In this document: positions 15,692-24,034 of the stretch, piece after piece | Layout: each line of letters begins with the position of its first letter | How positions within the stretch are numbered: the first letter of the stretch is position 1 | Source of the DNA: Pokkaliibacter sp046614695 | GTDB taxonomy: Bacteria > Pseudomonadota > Gammaproteobacteria > Pseudomonadales > Balneatricaceae | Direction: 5' to 3' | DNA: 64,000 nt | Assembly: GCF_046614695.1 (NCBI RefSeq) | Contig: NZ_JBKKHQ010000015.1 | Coordinates: 78,219-142,218, forward strand | Program-made: the position numbers and the translations under genes | Notes under the pieces: generated by a model | What the model was told of the DNA's origin: nothing | The model's input: only the letters and a program-made list of their open reading frames with translations | The model's database searches: none

Positions 15692-17176
15692 TCAGGCATC
15701 CTGTTGGTGCGCCACATAGGCGCTAACTGCCGCAGAGTCGCTCGTATGAGGAAGCTCTACACGAAAGCATACATCAAACCCGTTTTTGGTCTGCAGGGTC
15801 AAGCTGCCCCCTTGGGCCTCAATGCAGTCACGGGCAACACTCAGGCCGATGCCAGAGCCTTTCAATGGCCCATGACGTCGTGCCTGTCCTTGATAGAAAG
15901 GCTCGAAGATACGGGCTTTGTCAGTATCGCTAATGGGCTGCCCGGTGTTGGCGATATCGATTATCAGGTGGTTGCGTTTCTCGCTCCATTCGATAAGAAG
16001 CTTGCCATCGTCCTTGCCATAGTGAACGGCATTAGAGATCAGGTTATCCAGACAGCGGCGCAGTTTGTGCTCATCGGCGTTCCAGCTTTCCGGGCCAGCA
16101 ACCTGCTCGCAATGAATGACCTTTTGGTTCATGGTCAGTTGGTAGCGAGCCAGTAAGTCGTCAAAAAGTTTGGGTATCGCCACGCTAGACATTGAGGTTG
16201 GCAGGCTTTGGTGAAGCATGTTGTAGTCCAGCAGCTGCTCGATAAGCTGTTGCAATTGCTGGCTGTTACTTTGCATCAGCCCAACCACCTCCTGTTGATT
16301 ATCATTGAGAGGGCCTAATACGCCTTCTGCCAGTAAATCGGTTCCCTCGCGCATGGAAGCAAGCGGCGTTTTCAGCTCATGTGACATATGACGAAGAAAC
16401 TGCTTTTTCTGTTGATCCAGCGTGCTGAGCTGGCTGTCCAGCCAATGGAGCTTGCCTGCCAGGCGCGATAACTCGGCAGGGCCTCCGATAGGCTTGGAGG
16501 ACAGTTGTTTGCCCTGTCCCAAGAGGGTGATCATTTTTTCGAGGCGACGAACAGGGCGGGTAATCACTAAACTCGCCAGAACCATCAGTAGCAAGCTTGT
16601 CCCCATCAACACTGTTGCACTGATCAGGAGGCGATTTCGCTCATCTTCATTGAAGTGATTCAGCGCATCCAGCTGCTGGTTAATCGCCGTGTCTGCACCT
16701 GCACGCATGGCTTCGGCCTGATCATTGATACGATCAAGTAAGGCGTTGAGTTCGGGCGTGGTGGCAGGAGTGTCCAGCATCAGTAAAGGGGGAAGCTGAT
16801 CAAGGCTGATCATTAGCTGGTCAAACAGTGGTGCCAGCTCATGGACAGATTCTCGCTGAATCTGTAGCTGTTTTATAAAGCGCTGTCGTTGCTGGGTAAA
16901 AATGCTGAGTAGTTCATCCGTTTTTACCACCTGATACTGGCGCGCAGTCCTTTCAAGCTCAACAGAGAGAGAGACCAGTTGTTGGCCGCGTTGGGTTACC
17001 TGAAGTGCGCTCTGGCTGTATGCCTGCATCTGTGTTGATACGTGATCGAGAGCAAGCGTGGTTTGGTAAATCAGGAAGAGCAAAGGCGCCATCACCACAA
17101 AGAAGCCCAGAAAAACCATCTGGAGAAGCGTTCGGGGACGCCAGTTATCGCGAGGTTGAGTGTTATCAGGCGGCAT
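15692..17176 (-). CDS. glrK: Sensor histidine kinase GlrK (QseE)
   Basis: 494 aa inner-membrane kinase. TM1 is at about 20-40 (LLQMVFLGFFVVMAPLLFLI), then a periplasmic helical domain of about 140 residues, TM2 at about 188-210 (LISATVLMGTSLLLMVLASL), a HAMP segment, a HisKA box with phospho-acceptor His266 in HMSHELKTPLASMREG, and a HATPase domain with N-box DNLISNAVHYG and G-box GSGIGLSVARD. First gene of the glrK-qseG-glrR unit. GGA lies eight bases before the ATG. The signal is unknown. Confidence 0.9.
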   Translation of the reverse strand: MPPDNTQPRDNWRPRTLLQMVFLGFFVVMAPLLFLIYQTTLALDHVSTQMQAYSQSALQVTQRGQQLVSLSVELERTARQYQVVKTDELLSIFTQQRQRFIKQLQIQRESVHELAPLFDQLMISLDQLPPLLMLDTPATTPELNALLDRINDQAEAMRAGADTAINQQLDALNHFNEDERNRLLISATVLMGTSLLLMVLASLVITRPVRRLEKMITLLGQGKQLSSKPIGGPAELSRLAGKLHWLDSQLSTLDQQKKQFLRHMSHELKTPLASMREGTDLLAEGVLGPLNDNQQEVVGLMQSNSQQLQQLIEQLLDYNMLHQSLPTSMSSVAIPKLFDDLLARYQLTMNQKVIHCEQVAGPESWNADEHKLRRCLDNLISNAVHYGKDDGKLLIEWSEKRNHLIIDIANTGQPISDTDKARIFEPFYQGQARRHGPLKGSGIGLSVARDCIEAQGGSLTLQTKNGFDVCFRVELPHTSDSAAVSAYVAHQQDA

Positions 17177-17251
17177 TCAGGCGTTCCATGCAGAGAGGTC
17201 GCGGAGAATCAAAAAGGATTGTCTAGGGTAATGCCTGAGGCAGGAAACACA

Positions 17252-17271
17252 ACAGCCCTGAAGCGGGCTGT
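17252..17271 (-). terminator. Hairpin between EF-hand gene and glrK
   Basis: ACAGCCC-TGAAGC-GGGCTGT (17252-17271), 7-bp stem. The following minus-strand bases are TGTGTTTCC, a weak U-tract. It would separate the EF-hand gene from the glrK unit. Confidence 0.45.
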
Positions 17272-17296
17272 GTGCAAGAAGGCAAGGGGTGACGAT

Positions 17297-17509
17297 CTAG
17301 CCCTGAAAGCTGGCGAATTCTTCCGAGCTGAGTACACCGTCTTTATCGGTGTCCAACTGAGCGAACTGGAGACTAAGTGACTCGCTCACCTGGGCTTCCT
17401 GAACCGAGATGATACCGTTCTGGTCGGCATCGACCTGATAAAATGCTTCGCCGGCAAGTACGCTGCCTGAAACTAGAAGCAATGGTAATGCAAAGGTTAA
17501 TCGGCTCAT
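17297..17509 (-). CDS. Small secreted EF-hand protein
   Basis: 70 aa. A signal peptide (MSRLTFALPLLLVSGSVLAG, cleavage near VLAGEA) is followed by a pair of EF-hand calcium loops: DADQNGIISVQE and DTDKDGVLSSEE, both with Asp at loop positions 1, 3 and 5, and Glu at position 12. The mature protein is therefore little more than one EF-hand pair, acting in the periplasm as a calcium sensor or buffer. GGAG lies six bases before the ATG. It is followed by glrK on the same strand but separated by a hairpin. Confidence 0.8.
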   Translation of the reverse strand: MSRLTFALPLLLVSGSVLAGEAFYQVDADQNGIISVQEAQVSESLSLQFAQLDTDKDGVLSSEEFASFQG

Positions 17510-17845
17510 TTATGCTCCCTCGCCCTGGCAAGGTGGTGTATTCCACCTGTTCCTGAATAAAAAGTGAACTCATCCACATTGAGTTCGTCCCTGAGGATTA
17601 CTTTCCTTGTTAGAACGAGGTTGCGAAGGGTTGGGCGCATGCGTCTTCCTTGCCAGACAGTGACTCCTTGTCGTTGTCTGGTTGCATCTATACACCAACC
17701 CCCGCAACCTGCTGGAGCGGAGGACTCCTCCGGGGAGAAAGAGCCTCCTGTCGCGCACTTTTGACATCCTGTCGTTGTCTGCCGGGGGGACAGACAGGGC
17801 AATCATCCATAATCACCCAAACTCAATTCTTTAAGCCTCATGAGC
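17510..17845. repeat. Intergenic region with short direct and inverted repeats
   Basis: No credible gene. TGTCGTTGTCTG occurs twice (17669-17680 and 17770-17781). Each copy has an inverted partner: CCAGACA (17653-17659) with TGTCTGG (17675-17681), and TGTCTG (17776-17781) with CAGACA (17791-17796). These lie upstream of the minus-strand EF-hand gene at 17509 and may be regulatory. Confidence 0.4.
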
Positions 17846-18190
17846 TTAATTATTGCGGGCGGTAATCCATTCCCGTTTTTGTTGGCAGTCACTTTGCGCT
17901 GCACGCTGCTGCGTCCTGCAGACTTCGGTTTGCCATTTATTTGCAAGATGGTTCAGGGAGATAAATTCCTCCATGGAAATTTTCTTATTTCTATCCTGAT
18001 CCAGCGCATCAAACATTTTTTCAACGGCTGGCAATGCTTTTGCCTCTTGCCGGGATAACAAATGGTCATGATTGCTATCAAGATGAGTGAAAAGATCCCT
18101 GAGAATATCTGCTGCACTCCATGCGTTTTCAGTGGCGACCATTCCTGTCACCAGAAAACCTGCAGTTAAAATAATCTCTTTCACTTTCAT
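17846..18190 (-). CDS. Secreted EF-hand protein
   Basis: 114 aa from the ATG at 18188-18190; an in-frame upstream ATG at 18229 would place 13 charged residues before the signal peptide. The signal peptide is MKVKEIILTAGFLVTGMVATENAWS, with cleavage near AWSAAD. Two EF-hand loops follow: DSNHDHLLSRQE and DQDRNKKISMEE. A C-terminal tail has two cysteines (EVCRTQQ and SDCQQKR). Second secreted EF-hand gene in the 1-kb stretch upstream of glrK; the two share little sequence outside the loops. Confidence 0.75.
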   Translation of the reverse strand: MKVKEIILTAGFLVTGMVATENAWSAADILRDLFTHLDSNHDHLLSRQEAKALPAVEKMFDALDQDRNKKISMEEFISLNHLANKWQTEVCRTQQRAAQSDCQQKREWITARNN

Positions 18191-18279
18191 CTCTGATTCC
18201 CGTAGTGATTGCCGTGTGGCGCAAGGCACTCACATTCCCTGGGACCCCTAAGGGTAAATTCCTTTTCAAATGGACGCTG

Positions 18280-18339
18280 CCAGACGGAAGGTTCCGGGGT
18301 GGCTGTGGCAGTCGGTTTGGGGTGAAACCTTCTGTCTGG
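18280..18339. repeat. Long-armed inverted repeat between EF-hand gene and rsmC
   Basis: CCAGACGGAAGGTT (18280-18293) and AACCTTCTGTCTGG (18326-18339) pair at 13 of 14 positions around a 32-base loop. No U-tract follows. It is upstream of the EF-hand gene start at 18190, so it may form part of that gene's leader or be an operator pair. Confidence 0.5.
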
Positions 18340-18494
18340 CGCCGCGTTTGCGGTTGCGTCACAGTAGATATATCAAAGTGCGTGCCAGCTTTTTAAAAGT
18401 CCTTATAAAACAATGGTTTGAATGTTTTTTTTGCGCGTATTCTTCTGTTGCTTTGTCGGTTGATCAGGTTTAATGTCCGCAAATCACTGAAAAG

Positions 18495-18623
18495 CGTCGC
18501 AAATTTGCGACGAGTGGTTTGCTGAGGGTGAAGGCTTTAAACAGATCTCCTGATTTTCCGTGGCCTGCAGATGTGTCGCCAAAAACAGACAGGCTCTCGG
18601 CGGGTGTCGCGCAAACGGCGACA
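18495..18623. promoter_or_regulatory. Two GTCGC-N-GCGAC palindromes upstream of rsmC
   Basis: CGTCGCAAATTTGCGACG (18495-18512) is a perfect 18-bp palindrome. TGTCGC-N7-GCGACA (18605-18623) has the same half-sites with one more spacer base. A lone TGTCGC half-site lies near 18572. They fall 135-265 bases upstream of rsmC in an otherwise empty 570-base intergenic stretch (18191-18758). They look like repeated operators of one dimeric regulator; which regulator is unknown. Confidence 0.4.
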
Positions 18624-18758
18624 ATACTGATTTTTCTACTGTTTACCCGGGTTCAGCTAAAAGGTAGTGCGCTCATGTATCGCCATTCAGTACGATGCTG
18701 AGATTCAGATGTGTCGAAGTCTCGTCTGAGATCAGAATTTAGTCATTAAGGAGTTTAC

Positions 18759-19787
18759 ATGTCGGCAAGTAATAGCTGGATGCCGGTCAACCAGATGCTG
18801 TGGAGAAATGAGTCACTTTTGGGTGACCAACCACTTCTGGTTGTTAACCCTCCCGAGCTGGCGGGCTGGCAGGACTATAAAACTTCAGCCACGTTTTTCA
18901 CTCAGGACTTTCGGGTGCATGGGCTGTTTGAAGCTGCCGGCCTGAACTCCTATTTTGCTGCTTTCCCGAAAGCAGAGCCTGGCGTTTCTAGTGCGCTGCT
19001 GTATTGGCCCAAGTCGAAAGAGCTAGGGCGCATGCTGCTGGCAGCGGTGGCCAGTATCCTTGGTCCTAAAGGGGTTATTCTTATTGCAGGCGAGCATCAG
19101 GGTGGTGTCAAAAGTGCTCAGACCATAGCAGAAGAACTATGCGGCCAGAAGGTGATTAAACTGGACAATGCCCGCCGCTGTACTCTATACAGAATAGAGA
19201 CAGCTGACGCGATTATGACTTTTGATGCCGCGAAGTGGCTATCAACACTGGATATCGAAGTACAGCAAGAGCGCTACAAAGTACTGAGTTATCCGGGGGT
19301 GTTCAGCCATGCTGAACTTGATGAAGCCACTAAAATGCTGCTTGAAATCGTATCGCTGCCGGAGTCTGGTCGTTGTCTGGATTTTGGTTGTGGCGCCGGT
19401 GTCATTGGAGCCGTTGTTGCCAGTCGTAAGCCCGGTCTTACGGTGGAAATGCTCGATGTTAATGCGCTGGCTTTGGAGAGTAGTCGCCTTACTTGCGAAG
19501 CAAATGGTGTTGTGGCTCGTGTTTTTGCCAGCAATGCCTGGAGTGAAGCAGAAGGTAAGTATGATGTGATTCTAAGCAATCCGCCTTTTCATACCGGGTT
19601 AAAGCTGGATTTCCGACCCGCGGCTGAGTTGATTAAGGCTGCGAGAAAGCATTTACACTTCGATGGGGATCTGACTTTGGTCGCAAATGGCTTCCTGCCC
19701 TATGAAAGCTGGCTTGCGGAGTCTTTCAGAAAGGTGCATGTTGTCAGTGAAAACTCTCGATTTAAGGTCTATAAAGCCAGAGGGTGA
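18759..19787 (+). CDS. rsmC: 16S rRNA m2G1207 methyltransferase
   Basis: 342 aa. It methylates G1207 of 16S rRNA in the 30S subunit using S-adenosylmethionine. The RsmC/RlmG build is visible: a degenerate N-terminal methyltransferase-like domain (about 1-160) and a catalytic C-terminal Rossmann domain with motif I CLDFGCGAGVIGAVVA and the N2-guanine signature SNPPFHTG. AAGGAG lies seven bases before the ATG. It appears to be monocistronic. Confidence 0.9.
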   Translation: MSASNSWMPVNQMLWRNESLLGDQPLLVVNPPELAGWQDYKTSATFFTQDFRVHGLFEAAGLNSYFAAFPKAEPGVSSALLYWPKSKELGRMLLAAVASILGPKGVILIAGEHQGGVKSAQTIAEELCGQKVIKLDNARRCTLYRIETADAIMTFDAAKWLSTLDIEVQQERYKVLSYPGVFSHAELDEATKMLLEIVSLPESGRCLDFGCGAGVIGAVVASRKPGLTVEMLDVNALALESSRLTCEANGVVARVFASNAWSEAEGKYDVILSNPPFHTGLKLDFRPAAELIKAARKHLHFDGDLTLVANGFLPYESWLAESFRKVHVVSENSRFKVYKARG

Positions 19788-19988
19788 TTTTTAAGGCGAG
19801 TGCTTGGATCACCGCACTCCTGCTGGTATTAAATAAGTATCAGAATAACTCTGCTACTTAGAGCGTGATGGTTTTGGTTAGTGAGGATGCTTACTCAGGG
19901 ATGAGCAGCTAAATTTGTTACTCTGGAACAGAATCCCAGGAAGGTGTATCAGGTTCTGGTTCAAGAGATACAGGTGGGCAAATAGACT

Positions 19989-21014
19989 ATGCGTGAATAT
20001 GTGAATTCCGCCTGGGTCGCCTGCGTTTACCGAACGCTGGTGAGCTTGGGTTTAAATGCCGGTGAGCTCTTTGCGCGTTTTGGCTTAAAGGAAGAGGATT
20101 TGAGTCATCCTACTGCCGTCATGGATGCTGAAAAGCTCCGTATGATGTGTAAGGAAGTAGAGAAGACTCATCCTGACTTTGGCCTTAATGTGGGTCTCCA
20201 TCTTCATCCAATGAGCTTTAACAGTCTCTCGCTGGAAGTGTTGGCGCAGAACAGTTTGCGTAAGGCGCTTCAGTCCTACAGTGATAACTATCACCGGATC
20301 TGTAATCTGGGTGAAGTGGTCATTGAGGAGCGTAATGGCAAGGTCGAAGTGTCCCTTGTGCCGAATCAGGACTTTGAGAATATTTCCATTGGACTGGTCG
20401 ATGCGAATCTCTCGACACTGCTGACATTGAGCCGTTTTGTCACCGCATCTCCGATCAAGCCGGTGGAACTGGTTCATTACAACACAGCGATGAAGTCACG
20501 TTACGAGGCCTTCTTCGATGCCACGATGGTTTCTGAAGGCTACAAAATTGCCTTGCGCTTTGATGCTGCCGAAGCTAACAAGCCGCTTTATTCCTACATT
20601 GAAGGGCAAGGGGAAGAGCTGCGTCGATTTATTTCCGACTCCTCTCCGGTTTCTCTGGGGCAGAAAGTTAAGCTGATCATTGCGAAAGGCTTGGGCCAAA
20701 AAAAGGTCACTTTGGAATATGTTGCTGCTCAGCTTTTTATGAGCCCGCGTTCATTGCAGCGTAAACTTTCTGAAGAAGAGCTGTTATTTCAGGATTTACT
20801 GGAAAATGTCCGTCGCCACCGCGCACGTGTGCTTTTCACTAATCCTGATATCCCGCTCATCAAGGTGTCGAGCCAGCTGGGCTTCCAGAGTCAGAATGGA
20901 CTCAGCCGCTTTACTCGTGCATGGATGGACATGAGTCCACGTGAGTTACGGCGTAAGTGGACACCGGGAAGAGGTGGGAGTGCTGGGATGGAACATGATT
21001 CCATGAGCTTCTAG
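19989..21014 (+). CDS. AraC-family regulator with arabinose-binding-like N-terminal domain
   Basis: 341 aa. The N-terminal ligand domain (about 1-210) is of the PF12625 type (LNAGELFARFGLKEEDLSH, PMSFNSLSLEVLAQNSLRKA). The C-terminal AraC double HTH covers about residues 235-325 (VAAQLFMSPRSLQRKLSEEE and KVSSQLGFQSQNGLSRFTRA, then SPRELRR). Regulators of this build often control fatty-acid, hydrocarbon or amino-acid catabolism. No target operon lies next to it: rsmC is upstream on the same strand and a convergent thioesterase gene is downstream. Ligand unknown. Confidence 0.85.
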   Translation: MREYVNSAWVACVYRTLVSLGLNAGELFARFGLKEEDLSHPTAVMDAEKLRMMCKEVEKTHPDFGLNVGLHLHPMSFNSLSLEVLAQNSLRKALQSYSDNYHRICNLGEVVIEERNGKVEVSLVPNQDFENISIGLVDANLSTLLTLSRFVTASPIKPVELVHYNTAMKSRYEAFFDATMVSEGYKIALRFDAAEANKPLYSYIEGQGEELRRFISDSSPVSLGQKVKLIIAKGLGQKKVTLEYVAAQLFMSPRSLQRKLSEEELLFQDLLENVRRHRARVLFTNPDIPLIKVSSQLGFQSQNGLSRFTRAWMDMSPRELRRKWTPGRGGSAGMEHDSMSF

Positions 21015-21021
21015 CCGCCCT

Positions 21022-21050
21022 AAAAAAACCGCGCTAAGCGCGGTTTTTTT
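21022..21050. terminator. Bidirectional terminator between AraC gene and thioesterase
   Basis: AAAAAAACCGCGC-TAA-GCGCGGTTTTTTT, near-perfect stem with A-run and T-run on both sides, between convergent genes. Confidence 0.9.
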
Positions 21051-21070
21051 ATATCTGTAATTTATGAGGT

Positions 21071-21511
21071 TCAGTGATTCTGAGGCTCTTCACAAAGATC
21101 CAGTAAAGGCTGCAGGAAGCTCATGTCACGGCAAGGGCGACCATTGGCCGTCATGGCGGCACAGGTAAAACGTCCTTTGACCATGGTTCGGCCTTCAGGA
21201 TTGAGAATTTCCTGCTCAAAAATCACCCGGACACGTCCCATGCGCGAGACACGCAGAACAATAGTGCATTCATCGCCACTCTTGAGAGGCATCAGGTAAT
21301 CCAGTTCTGCACGAGTGACGACAACGTGAATACCTTCCTGGGTTAGTCTGGCAAAGTCGAGGTCGATGGATTTTATGAACTCATGGCGGCAATGCTCCAT
21401 GTAGTTCTGATAAACCGCATTATTTACAATGCCCTGCATATCGCACTCGTAATCTCGTACCTGAAGAGTTAGTTGATAATGCACCTTTTCGCCCTGATTG
21501 AGAAAAGGCAC
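21071..21511 (-). CDS. 4HBT-type acyl-CoA thioesterase
   Basis: About 146 aa single hotdog domain of the YbgC/FadM kind. The catalytic region RDYECDMQGIVNNAVYQNY carries the acidic residue and NN pair of this class, followed by MEHCRHEFI. The start is uncertain: GTG at 21511 has no ribosome binding site, while the GTG ten codons in (21484) has AGGG seven bases upstream and gives a normal family N-terminus. The substrate acyl group cannot be told. It is a single gene, convergent with the AraC gene and divergent from DUF3010. Confidence 0.8.
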   Translation of the reverse strand: MPFLNQGEKVHYQLTLQVRDYECDMQGIVNNAVYQNYMEHCRHEFIKSIDLDFARLTQEGIHVVVTRAELDYLMPLKSGDECTIVLRVSRMGRVRVIFEQEILNPEGRTMVKGRFTCAAMTANGRPCRDMSFLQPLLDLCEEPQNH

Positions 21512-21629
21512 TAGCCTAGCGGATTAGGCCTGCTCAAGGTAGTTTGTGTGCTTACCGAGTGCAGTCTTTTTTAGGTGAGGCAGCCTTAAGTCAGTTAGAC
21601 TGTCGCCAGCAATTGTCAAAGAGGTTGGT

Positions 21630-22061
21630 ATGCGCGTTTGTGGTATTGAGTTAAAAGGCAATGAAGCGGTCATCGCTTTGCTGGAAAGAGATCGTGGGCT
21701 GTTTCATTGGCTGCCATGCAGGGCTAATCGTGTTGCCCTCAAGGATGTGCAATCGACGGAAGAAACCCGACGCTTTCAGTTTGCCCTGGCAAAACTGTTT
21801 GAGGACTATAAGGTGGACCAGGTTGCCATTATTTCCCGTCCTCATAAAGGTAAATACGCCGGGGAAGGCAGTACCTTTAAAATGGAAGCGGCGATTCAGC
21901 TTATCTCAGGTGTGGAAGTGGGTTTGATCAGTCAGGCTCAGATCCGAGAGCACCTTGAGCGTTTTCCCGTGGATGAATCCGACCTTGGGGTCAAGCGTTT
22001 TCAGAAAGGAGCATTTCTTGCCGGTTATGTGTGGCTGGGTCAGCTACCAGCGGGTGATTGA
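21630..22061 (+). CDS. DUF3010 family protein
   Basis: 143 aa. The full-length DUF3010 pattern is visible: MRVCGIELKGNEAVIALLE, RRFQFALAKLFEDYKVDQVA, KMEAAIQLISGVEVGLIS and VKRFQKGAFLAGYVW. The family is found in Gammaproteobacteria and has an RNase H-like, actin-like strand order; its function is not established. GAGG lies five bases before the ATG. Single gene followed by a hairpin terminator. Confidence 0.85.
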   Translation: MRVCGIELKGNEAVIALLERDRGLFHWLPCRANRVALKDVQSTEETRRFQFALAKLFEDYKVDQVAIISRPHKGKYAGEGSTFKMEAAIQLISGVEVGLISQAQIREHLERFPVDESDLGVKRFQKGAFLAGYVWLGQLPAGD

Positions 22062-22093
22062 TAAGGGTGTCTGAATCCTGAGCAACGGGCTGG

Positions 22094-22115
22094 AGGCCGC
22101 ATGAGGCGGCCTTTG
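22094..22115 (+). terminator. Terminator after the DUF3010 gene
   Basis: AGGCCGC-ATGAG-GCGGCCT then TTGG; 7-bp GC-rich stem with short T-tract. Confidence 0.65.
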
Positions 22116-22167
22116 GTCAGTTTAATTCAGACTTATCCACAAAGCTGTCAACGGTTTTTGGGGATAA

Positions 22168-22536
22168 TCAGTCTGTCCACAAAATTTCTTGAATCCCGTC
22201 TCTGCCTACCGACCACCATTCATCCGGGTCTTGCTCTTCACTCCAGCCGCTTCTTATGCAGCGGATCTCACGTTGAAGTCCTTCGTAGGCAGCTTTAGCG
22301 CATTCCAGGTCTGTGGCCCATGGTGTCTGATCCGAGTCTAGCCAGACGCTGGTGAAGTTTTTGCCTGCGGCTTGCTCAACCAGCATCACAGGCACATCTG
22401 CAACGGTGCAGTGCCAGCTACTACCTTTCTTCCGAATCTCTGGTGTGGTGACATTCATTGCCTGGGCAAGCCAGCTGACGATGTCTTCCACTGCGGTACT
22501 TCTTACGTAAATTTCAATATCGGGATGTCGAAGCAT
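22168..22536 (-). CDS. Conserved hypothetical protein downstream of dapE
   Basis: 122 aa, soluble, acidic C-terminus with a Trp-rich tail (GWSEEQDPDEWWSVG). I do not recognise a domain. Its ATG follows the stop of the preceding membrane-protein gene as TGACATG, so it is translationally coupled. It is the last gene of the dapE unit. The start MLRHPDIEIYVRST and the strand/helix alternation suggest a small alpha/beta fold. Confidence 0.6.
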   Translation of the reverse strand: MLRHPDIEIYVRSTAVEDIVSWLAQAMNVTTPEIRKKGSSWHCTVADVPVMLVEQAAGKNFTSVWLDSDQTPWATDLECAKAAYEGLQREIRCIRSGWSEEQDPDEWWSVGRDGIQEILWTD

Positions 22537-22537
22537 G

Positions 22538-22798
22538 TCAGGAATCCAAAAAGCGAACGAGCCAAATAAGCAGAATCATAAGATAACCTGTCAGCGCCAC
22601 CAACGCGCCTGTGCCTGCCATTATCCAGCAGATTGCTGACGCCGGTCCAAGCCAGTTATCAGGAATTACAAACCAGTGAAGCAGGATCTTGCCGCCAAGA
22701 CCTGCAAAAAAAAGCATGGAACCGCCGAGGAGAGCCCCGACATAAGCCTGAGTGTAATAGCTCCAGCGGCGGACCCAGTCGAAAGATTTACGTCGCAT
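22538..22798 (-). CDS. Small two-TM membrane protein overlapping dapE
   Basis: 86 aa from the ATG at 22796-22798, which overlaps the dapE stop region by 11 bases. A TTG one codon upstream is less likely. A basic N-terminus (MRRKSFDWVRRWSYYTQAY) precedes two hydrophobic segments (VGALLGGSMLFFAGLGGKILL and ICWIMAGTGALVALTGYLMIL). Family not recognised. The overlap and same-strand order indicate cotranscription with dapE. Confidence 0.6.
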   Translation of the reverse strand: MRRKSFDWVRRWSYYTQAYVGALLGGSMLFFAGLGGKILLHWFVIPDNWLGPASAICWIMAGTGALVALTGYLMILLIWLVRFLDS

Positions 22799-23933
22799 CA
22801 ACCAGTAGTCGGGCCAGAATGTTCTCGTACAGTGATGAGAGAATATCCAGATCCTCTGCTCGCACGCATTCGTTGATCTTGTGGATTGTGGCGTTCACAG
22901 GACCAAGCTCAAGTACCTGAGCGCCTGTTGGTGCAATAAAGCGACCGTCAGATGTTCCGCCTGAAGTCGATAGCTCGGTTTCAATACCAGTGATGGCGCG
23001 GATGCTTTCAACGGCAGCTTCAACTAACGCGCCTTTATCCGTCAGAAACGGATGGCCGCTCAATGTCCAGTTCAGCTCATAGTCCAGACCGTGTTTATCC
23101 AGAATGGCTAAAACACGTTCTTTAAGGCTCTGATCAGTCGATTCAGTGGAGAAACGGAAGTTGAACTGAATATCTACATCGCCCGGAACAACGTTGGTGG
23201 CGCCAGTGCCTGCATGAATATTGGAAATTTGAAAACTGGTTGGAGGGAAAAAGTCATTCCCTTCATCCCACTGAGTTGCTGATAACTCAGCCAGTGCCGG
23301 AGCCGCCAAATGAATCGGGTTTTTCACCAGATGAGGGTAGGCAACATGGCCCTGTACGCCCTGAACCACCAAATGGCCACTCAGTGATCCGCGACGGCCA
23401 TTTTTGATCACATCACCGGTCTGGGTGGTGCTTGAAGGTTCGCCCACGATGCACCAGGTGATTTTTTCATTACGGGCTTCCAGAGTGTCAATCACCCGTG
23501 TTGTGCCGTTAATAAATGGACCTTCTTCATCGCTGGTAATCAGGAAAGCAATGGATCCGTGGTGATCCGGATGATGTTCTACAAAGCGCTCGCATGCTGT
23601 CACCATGGCTGCCAGGCTGCCTTTCATATCGGCTGCGCCACGACCATAGAGCTTGCCTTCGCGGAAGGTTGGCTCGAAGGGGGGAGAGTCCCACTTTTCT
23701 AGCGGGCCTGAGGGGACGACATCGGTATGACCGGCGAAGCAGAAAACCGGACCATTATCGCCACGGCGTGCCCAGAAGTTATCGGTGTCCTCGAAGCGCA
23801 GGCGTTCAATGCTAAAGCCAATGCGTTCCAGCCGGGCAATCATGGCTTCCTGACAGCCATTATCCTCAGGCGTCACCGAGGGACGGGAGATCAGGTCGCA
23901 GGCGAGTTCGAGTGTCGGCGATAAGGCGGTCAT
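22788..23933 (-). CDS. dapE: Succinyl-diaminopimelate desuccinylase
   Basis: 381 aa M20 metallopeptidase that removes succinate from N-succinyl-LL-diaminopimelate in lysine/peptidoglycan precursor synthesis. Di-zinc motifs: CFAGHTDVVPSG (His, Asp), GRGAADMKGSLAAMV (bridging Asp), ITSDEEGPFINGT (catalytic Glu) and SGGTSDGRFIA. The ATG at 23931-23933 (MTALSPTLELACDL) is used; an upstream ATG at 23990 adds 19 atypical residues. It heads a unit with two small genes and is separated from dapD by a terminator. Confidence 0.95.
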   Translation of the reverse strand: MTALSPTLELACDLISRPSVTPEDNGCQEAMIARLERIGFSIERLRFEDTDNFWARRGDNGPVFCFAGHTDVVPSGPLEKWDSPPFEPTFREGKLYGRGAADMKGSLAAMVTACERFVEHHPDHHGSIAFLITSDEEGPFINGTTRVIDTLEARNEKITWCIVGEPSSTTQTGDVIKNGRRGSLSGHLVVQGVQGHVAYPHLVKNPIHLAAPALAELSATQWDEGNDFFPPTSFQISNIHAGTGATNVVPGDVDIQFNFRFSTESTDQSLKERVLAILDKHGLDYELNWTLSGHPFLTDKGALVEAAVESIRAITGIETELSTSGGTSDGRFIAPTGAQVLELGPVNATIHKINECVRAEDLDILSSLYENILARLLVDAT

Positions 23934-23990
23934 GTGATGTTGTGCTCGATCAGGCTGAAGAGTGGAATAGTTGAGGCGTAGTGTAAACAA

Positions 23991-24015
23991 AAAAGGGCGG
24001 TCTGTGACCGCCCTT
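23991..24015 (-). terminator. dapD terminator
   Basis: AAGGGCGGTC-TGT-GACCGCCCTT (23993-24015), followed on the minus strand by a T-run. Confidence 0.85.
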
Positions 24016-24034
24016 GTTCGATCCTTAAGTTGGA

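Noticed and set aside
18519..18701. 60-codon frame upstream of rsmC
   Set aside because: No ribosome binding site, no recognisable sequence, and it covers the palindromic region.
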